Shown here piece after piece: positions 1-7,060 of a DNA stretch of 16,881 bases. Below the pieces are notes generated by a model. It did no database searches. It saw only the letters and a program-made list of their open reading frames with translations, and was not told where the DNA came from. A program made the position numbers and the translations under genes. The DNA lies in the NCBI GenBank assembly GCA_019115425.1, contig DXDO01000019.1, positions 1 to 16,881 of the forward strand, in the 5' to 3' direction. The stretch comes from Candidatus Agathobaculum merdigallinarum (GTDB lineage Bacteria; Bacillota; Clostridia; Oscillospirales; Butyricicoccaceae). Positions within the stretch are counted from its first letter, which is position 1. Each line of letters starts with the position of its first letter.

Positions 1-701
1 TCCATGCGCATCAGGACAATGTATTCGTGCGGCGAGTGCTGCGTCTCCTCGCGGAACAGGCGGATCAGATGGGACGGGCTGAGATATACCTCGGCGGCAA
101 GCCGTTCGAGGCTCAGATCTTCGTTCAGGTGCGCGTGGATGTATTTGATCACCCGCTGCACCGGGCCGTTTTCCTCGGACTGCACCGATACATGTACGCT
201 GGGCATCAGGTAACACAGGATGTTATACAGCAGGCGGGACTGTTCGGCGTCCCCGACCAGCTGGTTGTTCGCATACTGCGATACGATCAGCCGCAGCAGC
301 TCTGCCGCCTTTTCGTTGTTGGGCGTGCGGTGCAGGATGCCGTCGTGTGCGTTCGTCAGGTGTTCGCACAGCTCGAAGGAATTCAGGCCGGAAATATGCA
401 TCCAGTAAAACTCTACATAGTCCGCCGTGTCGTAATACTGCGGGAAAGTGCAGTCCATCAGGATGATATCGCCGGGCTTGGCCGTGTAGTTCCGGCCGCG
501 GTATTCCAGACGCATTTCGCCTTTGTCCACCAGCATCAGCAGCAGGTTGTCGACATATTTGCGCCGGATCTTATACCCCTGCTCGCAGTAATAGTGCCCG
601 CAGAAATTGACGTAATACAGCAGGCGCCGGGTTGCCGCGCCGACGGTGTTGAAAAAAATCTCAGACCCGGACAGTACGCCGGTTTCATTCTGGCATAGCA
701 T
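1..701 (-). CDS. AraC-family transcriptional regulator (C-terminus cut off by window edge)
   Basis: The first 233 residues are visible; the gene runs off the left edge. The N-terminal part is a cupin-like sensor domain (about residues 30-110, with an EYRGRNYTAKPGDIILMD stretch typical of AraC-type arabinose-binding-like domains). It is followed by the first helix-turn-helix of the AraC DNA-binding domain from about residue 183 (LSLERLAAEVYLSPSHLIRLF), and the second helix-turn-helix is lost. The start is the ATG at 699-701, because a strong GGAGGGG lies 5 bases upstream; the nearby ATG at 694-696 hits a stop after three codons. Regulators of this build usually bind a sugar or related small molecule and activate neighbouring genes. 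It faces away from the URO-D-fold gene across a 542-bp AT-rich gap. I infer, but cannot show, that it controls the two following plus-strand genes. Confidence 0.9.
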   Translation of the reverse strand, partial: MLCQNETGVLSGSEIFFNTVGAATRRLLYYVNFCGHYYCEQGYKIRRKYVDNLLLMLVDKGEMRLEYRGRNYTAKPGDIILMDCTFPQYYDTADYVEFYWMHISGLNSFELCEHLTNAHDGILHRTPNNEKAAELLRLIVSQYANNQLVGDAEQSRLLYNILCYLMPSVHVSVQSEENGPVQRVIKYIHAHLNEDLSLERLAAEVYLSPSHLIRLFREETQHSPHEYIVLMRM

Positions 702-737
702 ACAAACCCCTCCGGAAACAGATTTATTATTCTATCA

Positions 738-754
738 TGCTATACAGTATAGCA
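738..754. promoter_or_regulatory. 17-bp palindrome in front of the AraC-type gene (possible operator)
   Basis: TGCTATACAGTATAGCA is a perfect inverted repeat around one central base, about 37 bp upstream of the regulator start codon. On the minus strand it contains TATACT, a plausible -10 element, so a protein bound here would block or modulate the regulator's own promoter. Next to it, CACAA and TTGTG (753-767) form another small inverted repeat. Autoregulation is an inference from position only. Confidence 0.45.
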
Positions 755-976
755 CAATCATTTTGTGTGATAAATACTTTCGGAAAATTATCATATTTTT
801 TTACGCAGAAAAAATGCGGCCGAGTATGTGGAACAGAGTGATGGTTATTTTCATAAAGTTATTTTTGCAAATCAAATAAAATATGGTAAATTCAATAAAT
901 AATGAAATGAAGATCGGAATAAAAATATGAAATACAACTAAAAATACGAGGATTAAAAGTGCACAAAACAGGGCGC

Positions 977-994
977 GATGCGCATTTTCCGCAT
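977..994. promoter_or_regulatory. 18-bp shared upstream element, copy 1
   Basis: GATGCGCATTTTCCGCAT occurs here, upstream of the URO-D-fold gene, and again without mismatch at 2816-2833 upstream of the sugar-binding protein gene. Its ends form an inverted repeat (ATGCG and CGCAT around 7 bases). It lies about 54 bp before the proposed -10 at 1048, a suitable place for an activator. A second weaker shared string, AAGTGCA followed by N and AAAA, lies just upstream at 957-968 and recurs at 2932-2943. I infer a binding site of a common regulator, perhaps the adjacent AraC-type protein. Confidence 0.6.
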
Positions 995-1243
995 TTGCAA
1001 TAGAAAACCCGTTATGGTATTTTAAATGCAGGAAAACAGGGATGCTTTATCATTCTGCTGAATTATCAAAAAAGATCATGGATACCGCAGGACAACCGGG
1101 CTGTGCCCCGGGACCGGGCGGCGGCGCTGAATAGCTGGGCGCCCGTCGGCTGGACCGGGTCGCAGCCGGAGCTGCCCCCGCTGCATGGGCGGGCTGCATG
1201 TGTGCTGCGCAGGATGCTTCGAATGCCTGAAAGGAGTATTGCA

Positions 1244-2596
1244 ATGAAAGTTGACGAATTTGTTGGCGTAAACCGGATTGACCAGGGCCAGGGCGGCAAC
1301 CTGATGGTGCACGGCTGGCCGGTAGAGCAGTGCGTGGTTTCCGACCACGACCGCGCGATCCTGCGCGAGCTGGGCGCACGGCTGCGCGAGCTGGCGGAAC
1401 GCCCGTATGAACAGGAAAAGAAGGCGCTGTGGACGGCGCATAACGACCTCCAGACCGAGCAGCCGGTCATCTTTATCGACTGCGAGAACGGCTGGAACGA
1501 GATCTTCCCGTGGCACGAGGCCATCAAGTGCGAAGGCGAGATGGCGGGCGACTGGGAGATGTGGCTGCGCAAGGAGATCTACTGGGCCGAGGTCATGAAG
1601 GACGACAAAGTGGTCGAGGCCAAGCTCTACCTGCCCTACCACGCGGTGGATACCGGCTGGGGCATTGAGGAGGAGCGCATCGGCGACCCGACCAAGGGCG
1701 AGGCCTATGTCTGGAAAAGCCCGCTGGCCGACCTCGAGGAAGAGGAATTCGAGGAACTCGACCTGTCCTCGCTGATCAAGACGCCCGAGATCCATGTGGA
1801 CTGGGAAGCATCCAACAAGGCGTTTGAGCTGGCCAAGGACGTTTTTGACGGCCTGCTGGAAGTTGAGTTCCGCCACAAATGGTGGTGGTCGCCCGACCTG
1901 TCGCTGTCCTATTCCAACCTGCGCGGTATGGAAAACATGATGTGTGATTTCTACGACTATCCGGACAAGGTGCATGAGATGATGCGCCTGTTTACGGACG
2001 GCTACCTGCATAAGTTCGACTATCTGGAGAAAAACGGCCTGCTGCCCAACAATGCGAGCAGCATGTACATCGGCTCGGGCGGCATTGGCTATACCTCCCA
2101 GCTGCACGGCACGCCGGGCGAGGTCAAACTGATGGACATGTGGGGCTTCAATGAGGCGCAGGAGACCAGTGAGGTTTCGCCCGAGATGGTCAGGGAATTC
2201 CTGCTGCCCTATCAGCATGAGCTGGCGGAGAAGTTCGGCCTGAACTATTATGGCTGCTGCGAGGGCATGGACGGCCGTTGGGAGTATGTCAAGGAGGCGA
2301 TCCCGCGCCTGCGCCGTGTATCCGTGTCCCAATGGGCGGACAGCCGCAAGATGAGCGAATACCTGAAGGGCGACTATGTGTACTGTTACAAGGTCAGCCC
2401 GACCGACATCGCAGTGCCGCACCCGGACGAAGAGTATATCCGCCGCCGCCTGCACGAAGTGCTCGAATACTGCAAGCAGAACGGCAACAAGGTCGAACTG
2501 CTCATGAAGGACAACCACACGCTGGGCCACAACCCGCGCAATGCGTCCCGCTGGGTCGAGATCGCCCGCGAGGAAGTTGCGCGCGTATACGGCTGA
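1244..2596 (+). CDS. Uroporphyrinogen decarboxylase (URO-D)-fold protein, possible corrinoid-type methyltransferase
   Basis: 450 residues. The ATG at 1244 is chosen because AAGGAG lies 7 bases upstream; the open frame extends further back but without a ribosome site. The C-terminal two thirds resembles the URO-D/MtaA-type barrel superfamily seen in many gut Clostridia: a KWWWSPDLSLSY stretch (about 212-223), YYGCCEGMDGRW (335-346), SVSQWADSRKMSEYL (360-374) and LLMKDNHTLGHN (419-430). True URO-D makes coproporphyrinogen in heme synthesis, but it is shorter (about 340-370 residues) and no heme genes are nearby. MtaA/MtbA relatives move methyl groups through corrinoid proteins using a His-x-Cys...Cys zinc site. 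Here Cys338 and Cys339 sit in the equivalent-looking motif, with Tyr336 where His would be expected. Substrate and activity are unknown. The gene is transcribed alone and ends at a strong terminator. Confidence 0.7.
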   Translation: MKVDEFVGVNRIDQGQGGNLMVHGWPVEQCVVSDHDRAILRELGARLRELAERPYEQEKKALWTAHNDLQTEQPVIFIDCENGWNEIFPWHEAIKCEGEMAGDWEMWLRKEIYWAEVMKDDKVVEAKLYLPYHAVDTGWGIEEERIGDPTKGEAYVWKSPLADLEEEEFEELDLSSLIKTPEIHVDWEASNKAFELAKDVFDGLLEVEFRHKWWWSPDLSLSYSNLRGMENMMCDFYDYPDKVHEMMRLFTDGYLHKFDYLEKNGLLPNNASSMYIGSGGIGYTSQLHGTPGEVKLMDMWGFNEAQETSEVSPEMVREFLLPYQHELAEKFGLNYYGCCEGMDGRWEYVKEAIPRLRRVSVSQWADSRKMSEYLKGDYVYCYKVSPTDIAVPHPDEEYIRRRLHEVLEYCKQNGNKVELLMKDNHTLGHNPRNASRWVEIAREEVARVYG

Positions 2597-2640
2597 GCGG
2601 ACGCATGACTCTATCTCTCTCTTTTATATCCCCTATGGCG

Positions 2641-2672
2641 AAACACCCGCTTCCTTTGGAAGCGGGTGTTTT
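2641..2672 (+). terminator. Intrinsic terminator after the URO-D-fold gene
   Basis: A perfect 14-bp stem (2641-2654 pairing with 2658-2671, CACCCGCTTCC core) with a three-base TTT loop runs into a T-rich tail, 44 bases after the stop codon. It separates the URO-D-fold gene from the binding-protein gene, so the two need separate promoters. Confidence 0.92.
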
Positions 2673-2815
2673 GTTCTGTCCGCTATATAAAAATATAAAA
2701 AATAATTATAACATATATATTGTGAATAATCAATGTTTAAGCGGAATGAATTCTTCATGAAAACAATCATATTTTTCGGATAAAAAAATCTGTATTTTGC
2801 CGCTTTGCAGATGTG

Positions 2816-2833
2816 GATGCGCATTTTCCGCAT
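2816..2833. promoter_or_regulatory. 18-bp shared upstream element, copy 2
   Basis: GATGCGCATTTTCCGCAT is identical to 977-994. Here an inverted relative, GAAAATTGCGCAT, follows at 2843-2855, so the locus could bind two dimers facing each other. The distance to the -10 box (160 bp) is longer than at copy 1 (54 bp), which would require DNA looping or another intermediate site. Confidence 0.6.
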
Positions 2834-2969
2834 GAATTTCCCGAAAATTGCGCATATTAGGTTATTCTGTATATTTTGATGGAATAATAATATGATTATT
2901 AGTATAAAATGCCGAATACATTTATCGTGCAAAGTGCATAAAATGGCAAGAATCCGTTTGTAAGGGCGG

Positions 2970-2998
2970 TTGCAACATGTTTCCCGCTGTGCTATCAT
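2970..2998 (+). promoter_or_regulatory. Sigma-70-type promoter of the sugar-binding protein gene
   Basis: TTGCAA (2970-2975) and TATCAT (2993-2998) are 17 bases apart. Transcription would begin near 3005 and give a leader of about 140 bases. The same TATCAT -10 sequence is proposed in front of the URO-D-fold gene. Confidence 0.6.
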
Positions 2999-3025
2999 AC
3001 AGGCACAGGGTGAAACAAACCACCA

Positions 3026-3043
3026 GCAATTTGGCCAAATTGC
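3026..3043. promoter_or_regulatory. Perfect 18-bp palindrome just downstream of the promoter (candidate operator)
   Basis: GCAATTTGGCCAAATTGC is a full palindrome with no spacer, roughly 20 bases after the inferred transcription start. A dimeric repressor bound here would act as a roadblock. The shape is like LacI- or GntR-type operators, but it does not match the central CG of most LacI sites or the cre consensus, so the protein is unknown. Confidence 0.5.
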
Positions 3044-3143
3044 GCAAAACAGCTATGAATAAAGCGGGTTTTCCTCGGGAACGGATCTTGCGGGGCGCGG
3101 CATACGGCGCACGCAGGAAGGAATTGAAGAAGGAGAGATTCAA

Positions 3144-4136
3144 ATGTTTGAGAAGAAAAGATTTACGCGGATTTCCGCCATGCTGATGGCAGGCGTCATG
3201 GCTGTGAGCCTTGCAGGGTGCAGCAGCGGCGGCACGGAGCAGTCCGATGCGGGCACCGCCGCAGAGGGCGGCGACAAGCATCAGGTTTCGGTCGTACTCA
3301 AGACGACATCCTCGGAATACTGGAGCTATGTAATCGCCGGCATCGAGCAGGCGGAAGCAGACCTCGGCAACGTGGAAGTGGATGTGCGCGGCGCGGCCGG
3401 CGACACTGACTTTGACGGCCAGCTGAATACGGTTGAGACCATTGTAAACGCAGGCACCTCCGAGGCGATTGCGATCGCGCCGCTCCAGGCTGACCAGATC
3501 GCAAACGTGCTGACCAACGCGGAGATCCCGATCCTCGCAATCGACACCAACTTCGACCAGGCGCAGACCTTCATCGGCACCGCGCACGAGGATGCGGCAT
3601 ATCAGGGCGGCCAGTATGTCGCCGAGCAGATCGGCGAGGGCGGCAAGGTCGCCATCCTGGCCAACATCCAGGGCGAATCCACTTCGGAGGCCCGCGTTGC
3701 AGGCTACACCCGCGCAATGGAAGAAGGCGGCTGTGAGATCGTCACCCTTCAGTACACCAACGGCGTTGGCGACCAGGCGGTAACCGTAATGGACGGCGTG
3801 CTGCAAACCTACCCGGATCTGGATGCAGTGCTGTGCTGCGCGGATGACGTTGCACTTGGCGCTTCCCGTGCGATCGAGCAGGCCGGCCGTCAGGATGAAG
3901 GCATTGTTGTCTGCGGCTTTGACGGCATCTCCTCCGGCGTACAGGCGGTTATTGACGGCGCGATCTCCTGCACGGTTGCGCAGGACCCGTACAACATGGG
4001 CTACCAGTGCGTTGTCAGCATGGTAGACGTGCTCGAGGGCAAGGAGCTGGATGAGTTCATCGACACCGGCTGCAACGTCATCACCCCGGACAATGCGCAG
4101 GAATATCTCGACAAGCTCAATTCGCTGGTTGCGTAA
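3144..4136 (+). CDS. Sugar ABC transporter substrate-binding lipoprotein (RbsB-like)
   Basis: 330 residues, usual length for the type 1 periplasmic-binding-protein family that includes RbsB. A lipoprotein signal is clear: positive N-terminus (MFEKKRFTR), a hydrophobic stretch and the lipobox SLAGC with Cys26 as the lipidated residue, so the mature protein is anchored outside the membrane. Fold marks include SEYWSYVIAGIEQAE, IAIAPLQADQIANVL, ILAIDTNF, the hinge-region GKVAILANIQGE and CGFDGISSGVQAVIDG. The start is fixed by AAGGAGAG 6 bases before the ATG. It would capture a sugar or sugar-like ligand for import. No permease or ATPase gene follows; a terminator comes at once, so partners must be encoded elsewhere or supplied by another system. 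The ligand cannot be read from sequence. Confidence 0.93.
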   Translation: MFEKKRFTRISAMLMAGVMAVSLAGCSSGGTEQSDAGTAAEGGDKHQVSVVLKTTSSEYWSYVIAGIEQAEADLGNVEVDVRGAAGDTDFDGQLNTVETIVNAGTSEAIAIAPLQADQIANVLTNAEIPILAIDTNFDQAQTFIGTAHEDAAYQGGQYVAEQIGEGGKVAILANIQGESTSEARVAGYTRAMEEGGCEIVTLQYTNGVGDQAVTVMDGVLQTYPDLDAVLCCADDVALGASRAIEQAGRQDEGIVVCGFDGISSGVQAVIDGAISCTVAQDPYNMGYQCVVSMVDVLEGKELDEFIDTGCNVITPDNAQEYLDKLNSLVA

Positions 4137-4150
4137 TGCACCACATGGAA

Positions 4151-4180
4151 AAGGCCCCGCGGATGACGCGGGGCCTTTTT
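4151..4180 (+). terminator. Intrinsic terminator after the sugar-binding protein gene
   Basis: AAGGCCCCGC (4151-4160) pairs with GCGGGGCCTT (4168-4177), followed by more T residues, 14 bases after the stop codon. Confidence 0.92.
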
Positions 4181-4195
4181 GCAGCCTGCTGCGCC

Positions 4196-4224
4196 TTGCC
4201 CTGTGCGGCGCAGGGCGGTATAAT
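4196..4224 (+). promoter_or_regulatory. Promoter of the PNPOx-like gene
   Basis: TTGCCC (4196-4201) and a perfect TATAAT (4219-4224) are separated by 17 bases. The start codon follows 30 bases later, so the leader is short. Confidence 0.75.
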
Positions 4225-4254
4225 AAAGGTATCATATAGAAGGAGGCCATTGCC

Positions 4255-4647
4255 ATGCAGGAAGTATATGAATTTCTGAAAAAATGCGGTACATATTATC
4301 TGGCGACCGTGGACGGGGATCAGGCGCGTGTGCGCCCGTTCGGCACGATCGACCTGTTTGACGGCCGTCTGACCATCCAGACCGGCAAGGTCAAGGATGT
4401 CTCCAAACAGATGCTGCAAAACCCCAAGGTCGAGCTTTGCGCGTTTGACGGCGAGCGCTGGCTGCGCGTTGCGGCGACTGCGGTTGAGGACGGCCGCATC
4501 GAGGCGCAGGAGCACATGCTGGCGGCTTACCCCTCTTTGCAGGGCATGTACAAGGCCGGGGACGGTAATACGCAGATTTTTGCGCTCGAGCAGGTGACGG
4601 CGACCTTCTCCTCCTTCACCGAAGCGCTGCGCACGGTGACGTTTTAA
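4255..4647 (+). CDS. Pyridoxamine 5'-phosphate oxidase-like flavin-binding protein
   Basis: 130 residues, a single split-barrel domain. The N-terminal pattern MQEVYEFLKKCGTYYLATVDGDQARVRPFG and the following DGRLTIQTGKVKDVSKQMLQNPKVELCAF are typical of the small PNPOx-like proteins that bind FMN or F420 and are common in Clostridia. Most are not true PdxH enzymes; they act as flavin reductases or have no known substrate. The start is set by AGAAGGAGG upstream of the ATG. It is a single-gene unit with its own promoter and terminator. It is not functionally linked to its neighbours as far as I can see. Confidence 0.88.
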   Translation: MQEVYEFLKKCGTYYLATVDGDQARVRPFGTIDLFDGRLTIQTGKVKDVSKQMLQNPKVELCAFDGERWLRVAATAVEDGRIEAQEHMLAAYPSLQGMYKAGDGNTQIFALEQVTATFSSFTEALRTVTF

Positions 4648-4660
4648 GGATAGGCACAGG

Positions 4661-4689
4661 AAAGCCCCGCCGCATTGCGGCGGGGCTTT
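4661..4689. terminator. Bidirectional intrinsic terminator between the PNPOx-like gene and ppk
   Basis: A 13-bp perfect stem, AAAGCCCCGCCGC (4661-4673) with 4677-4689 and a loop of ATT. Its T run is longer on the plus strand (TTTT) than on the minus strand (TTT), so it should work best for the PNPOx-like gene, but it sits 18 bases past the ppk stop too. Confidence 0.9.
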
Positions 4690-4707
4690 TGCTGTGTTTT
4701 TGGGAGA

Positions 4708-6843
4708 TCAGTCCCGGTGGCCGAACAGCCGACCGAAGAATTTCTTCCAGCCCGGCTCGGGCGGCTCGGGGTGCGAGGCCTGCTCGCGCGCCTGGTTGAT
4801 GGCCTGCTGCATGAGCAGCACCTGCGCGCAGAGCGGGTCGGGCACGGGCGGCTTTTTGTGGTAGCTGCCGTCCGGCTGGAGCACGCGCGCCTTGACGGTA
4901 TCGTGCTGCATGGCATACAGGATGTCGTGCAGCCGTGCGCGAACCTCGGAGGAATCGACCGGGCAGGCGATCTCCACGCGGCGCTCGGTGTTGCGGGTCA
5001 TCATGTCGGCGGAGGAGATGTACATTTTTTCCTCTGCGCCGCGGCCGAACACATAGATGCGCGAATGCTCGAGGAAGCGGCCGACAATGCTCGTGACCGT
5101 GATGTTCTCGGTATGCCCCTTGATGCCGGGCAGCAGGCAGCAGATGCCGCGCACGATCATCTCGACCTTGACGCCCGCACACGAGGCGTCCCGCAGCTTT
5201 TCAATGATATCGATATCGGTCAGCGAATTGAATTTGAGCAGGATGTAGCCCTCGCTGCCTTTGGCGATCTGCTCGTCCATGAGCGCGAGGATGTTGTTTT
5301 TCAGGCTGGTGGGCGCGACGAACAGGCGGTCATACTTGCCCTCGAGGTTGCCGAGCGCCATATTGTTGAAAAACGCGCCCGCGTCCGCGCCGATCGTCTC
5401 GTCCGAGGTGATAAGCGAAACGTCGGTGTACTGGGTGGCGGTCTTTTCGTTGTAGTTGCCTGTGCCGACCTGGGTGATGTGGCGCACAGCGCCGCGCTCC
5501 TGCCGGGTGATCAGGCAGATCTTGGAGTGGACCTTGTAGTCCTCAAAGCCATAGATGATCTTGCAGCCGGCCTCCTCCAGGCGTTCAGACCAGTCGATGT
5601 TGTTCTGCTCGTCAAAGCGGGCGCGCAGCTCGATCAGGACGGTGACGTCCTTGCCGTTTTCCGCCGCGGCGCACAGGTATTCGACCAGCTTGGCCTTGCG
5701 CGCCAGACGGTAGATGGTGATGCGGATGGACAGCACGGCGGGGTCGTTGGCCGCCTCGCGGATCATCTGCAAAAACGGCTCCATGCTCTCGTACGGGTAG
5801 GAGAGCAGGATGTCGCGCTTGAGGGCGGCTTTGAGCAGGCTCTGCCCGGCGGGCAGCATGGCGGGCTGCTGGGGCGTGAACGGCGGGTCGGACAGCGCGG
5901 CGCGCTGCTTTTCCGGCAGGTGGTCGCCCAGCGAGAACGCGTAGCCCATCTTGAGCGGCGCCTTGCGGGACAGGTAGATCTGCACGTCCGCCACGTCGAA
6001 GCGGCTGCGGAAGTATTCGCGGAAATGGTCGCTGACCGGGCGGTTGAGCTCGACGCGCACGACCGCCATGCGGCGGCGCTGGCGCAGCAGTTTTTCCATC
6101 TTCTTGCGGAAGTCGCCCTCCTCCGCGCCGAAGGTCTCGTCGTCCGGGTTGATGTCCGCGTTGCGGGTGACGCAGAACACGGTCTTTTCCAGTACGTCAT
6201 ACATCTCGAACACATTCCCCGTGTATTCGAGCAGGATGTCCTCGATCGGGACATAGCGCGCCTCGTCCCCGGGCAGGAACACCAGCGCGGGCAGGGAAGC
6301 GGGCACCGGCAGCAGGCCGAGGCGCTCGCTTTTCTTGTGGCCGAGCAGCGCGGCGATGTGCAGCACCTTGCCCTCCAGATGCGGGAAGGGGTGGTGCGCG
6401 TCCACGATCTGCGGCGAGAGCACGGGGGCGACCACGTTTTTGAAATACTGCTTGATATACTTGTGCTCTTCCGGCGTCAGGTCGCCGATGGAGAGGCGGC
6501 ACAGCCCCTCGGCGCGCAGGCGTTTGTCCACGTCCGCAAAGGCGCGGTCGCGGCGCTCGTACAGCGGCTCGACCGCCGCGTAGATATGGCGCAGCTGTTC
6601 CCGGGCGGTCATGCCGGACTTGTTATCGACCTGGGTTTTGTCCACAGCGGCAATATCGCACAGGCTGCCTACGCGGATCATAAAGAATTCGTCCAGGTTG
6701 CTTGTAAAGATCGACAGGAATTTGCACCGTTCGAGCAGCGGGACAGAGTCGTCCTCCGCCTCGGCCAGCACGCGGGCGTTGAACTGGAGCCACGACAGCT
6801 CGCGGTTCTGCGTATATCCCTGTTCCCAGATTGCCTGTGTCAT
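4708..6843 (-). CDS. ppk1: Polyphosphate kinase 1
   Basis: 711 residues, full family length. The enzyme moves the terminal phosphate of ATP onto long polyphosphate chains, reversibly, and also supports ATP regeneration. The four-part PPK1 layout is visible: N domain with RELSWLQFNARVL (14-26) and FTSNLDEFFMIRVGS (46-60), the head domain, and two phospholipase-D-like catalytic domains. The phosphorylated histidine is His439 in YKVHSK, followed by the QVGTGNYNE loop (458-466), and the second catalytic histidine is His593 in LEHSRIYVF. The ATG at 6843 has AGGGGG 9 bases upstream; a TTG 27 bases earlier keeps the frame open but lacks a ribosome site. The C-terminal tail ends in a basic WKKFFGRLFGHR. 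It lies divergent to the pyrophosphatase gene. Confidence 0.97.
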   Translation of the reverse strand: MTQAIWEQGYTQNRELSWLQFNARVLAEAEDDSVPLLERCKFLSIFTSNLDEFFMIRVGSLCDIAAVDKTQVDNKSGMTAREQLRHIYAAVEPLYERRDRAFADVDKRLRAEGLCRLSIGDLTPEEHKYIKQYFKNVVAPVLSPQIVDAHHPFPHLEGKVLHIAALLGHKKSERLGLLPVPASLPALVFLPGDEARYVPIEDILLEYTGNVFEMYDVLEKTVFCVTRNADINPDDETFGAEEGDFRKKMEKLLRQRRRMAVVRVELNRPVSDHFREYFRSRFDVADVQIYLSRKAPLKMGYAFSLGDHLPEKQRAALSDPPFTPQQPAMLPAGQSLLKAALKRDILLSYPYESMEPFLQMIREAANDPAVLSIRITIYRLARKAKLVEYLCAAAENGKDVTVLIELRARFDEQNNIDWSERLEEAGCKIIYGFEDYKVHSKICLITRQERGAVRHITQVGTGNYNEKTATQYTDVSLITSDETIGADAGAFFNNMALGNLEGKYDRLFVAPTSLKNNILALMDEQIAKGSEGYILLKFNSLTDIDIIEKLRDASCAGVKVEMIVRGICCLLPGIKGHTENITVTSIVGRFLEHSRIYVFGRGAEEKMYISSADMMTRNTERRVEIACPVDSSEVRARLHDILYAMQHDTVKARVLQPDGSYHKKPPVPDPLCAQVLLMQQAINQAREQASHPEPPEPGWKKFFGRLFGHRD

Positions 6844-6917
6844 GCTGAATATCCCCCTGTTTTCCGTCAAGGCCGCGAAAGCGCATACACGGCCATATTA
6901 TAAATCAGTATATTGTT

Positions 6918-6945
6918 ATTATACTGCATTTTCGCGCGGGAACAA
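6918..6945 (-). promoter_or_regulatory. Promoter of ppk1
   Basis: On the minus strand, TTGTTC (6940-6945) and TATAAT (6918-6923) lie 16 bases apart. The leader is about 70 bases and contains further TATA-like strings, so a second start point is possible. Confidence 0.5.
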
Positions 6946-7000
6946 TGTATTTTTCTGTAAAAATCATGTAAAGTCGTTGTTTTTTTCGTGCGAAGCCGCC

Positions 7001-7029
7001 TTGCAGCGCTATGGAGGGTCTGGTATACT
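7001..7029 (+). promoter_or_regulatory. Promoter of the pyrophosphatase gene
   Basis: TTGCAG (7001-7006) and TATACT (7024-7029) are 17 bases apart, with the start codon 31 bases further on. Confidence 0.7.
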
Positions 7030-7060
7030 GGTTTCAGGAAGAATAAAAGGAGGCATACCC

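Larger units (their letters stand above)
702..1243. other. 542-bp intergenic region between divergent AraC-type and URO-D-fold genes
   Basis: Two halves differ sharply. Positions 702-1060 are very AT-rich and hold the promoter elements: the palindrome at 738-754, the 18-bp element at 977-994 and a -10 like TATCAT at 1048-1053. The expected -35 position for that -10 (1025-1030, AATGCA) is poor, as at activator-dependent promoters. Positions 1090-1240 are GC-rich and would be the mRNA leader. This part has several potential hairpins: CCGGG/CCCGG (1096-1100 with 1107-1111), the palindrome GGGCGCCC (1137-1144), and CGGCTG/CAGCCG (1147-1152 with 1163-1168). No U-tract terminator follows them and I do not recognise a riboswitch class. 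I see no convincing gene here. Confidence 0.6.
2673..3143. other. AT-rich upstream region and leader of the sugar-binding protein gene
   Basis: About 470 bp with no credible gene. It holds the second copy of the 18-bp element (2816-2833), then an imperfect inverted copy of the same sequence (GAAAATTGCGCAT, 2843-2855), the AAGTGCA-AAAA string (2932-2943), a promoter (2970-2998), an 18-bp palindrome (3026-3043) and a roughly 140-base leader to the start codon. The string ACAATCAT at 2763-2770 followed by GATAAA also appears in front of the AraC-type gene (754-761 and 769-774), but that match is weak. Confidence 0.55.

Noticed and set aside
753..767. CRP-like site (CACAA...TTGTG)
   Set aside because: Half-sites and spacing do not match a CRP box, and Clostridia of this type do not rely on cAMP-CRP as enterics do.
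1078..1134. An 18-codon leader peptide frame (ATG at 1078)
   Set aside because: No Shine-Dalgarno sequence, and the codons are just a reading of a GC-rich structured leader; no attenuation hairpin with U tract follows.
1054..1243. Cobalamin riboswitch ahead of the URO-D-fold gene
   Set aside because: I looked for it because corrinoid enzymes are often so controlled, but no B12-box-like sequence or matching stem set is present.
1076..2530. A 484-codon minus-strand frame opposite the URO-D-fold gene
   Set aside because: Same kind of antisense shadow; no start signals and no recognisable domain.
2977..3186. Small plus-strand frame across the leader of the binding-protein gene
   Set aside because: It begins before the inferred transcription start, lacks a ribosome site and overlaps the real start codon.
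4675..6903. A 742-codon open frame on the plus strand opposite ppk1
   Set aside because: It mirrors a GC-rich gene on the other strand, has no ribosome site, and its translation is low-complexity V/A/R/H/Q-rich; ppk1 has all its catalytic motifs.
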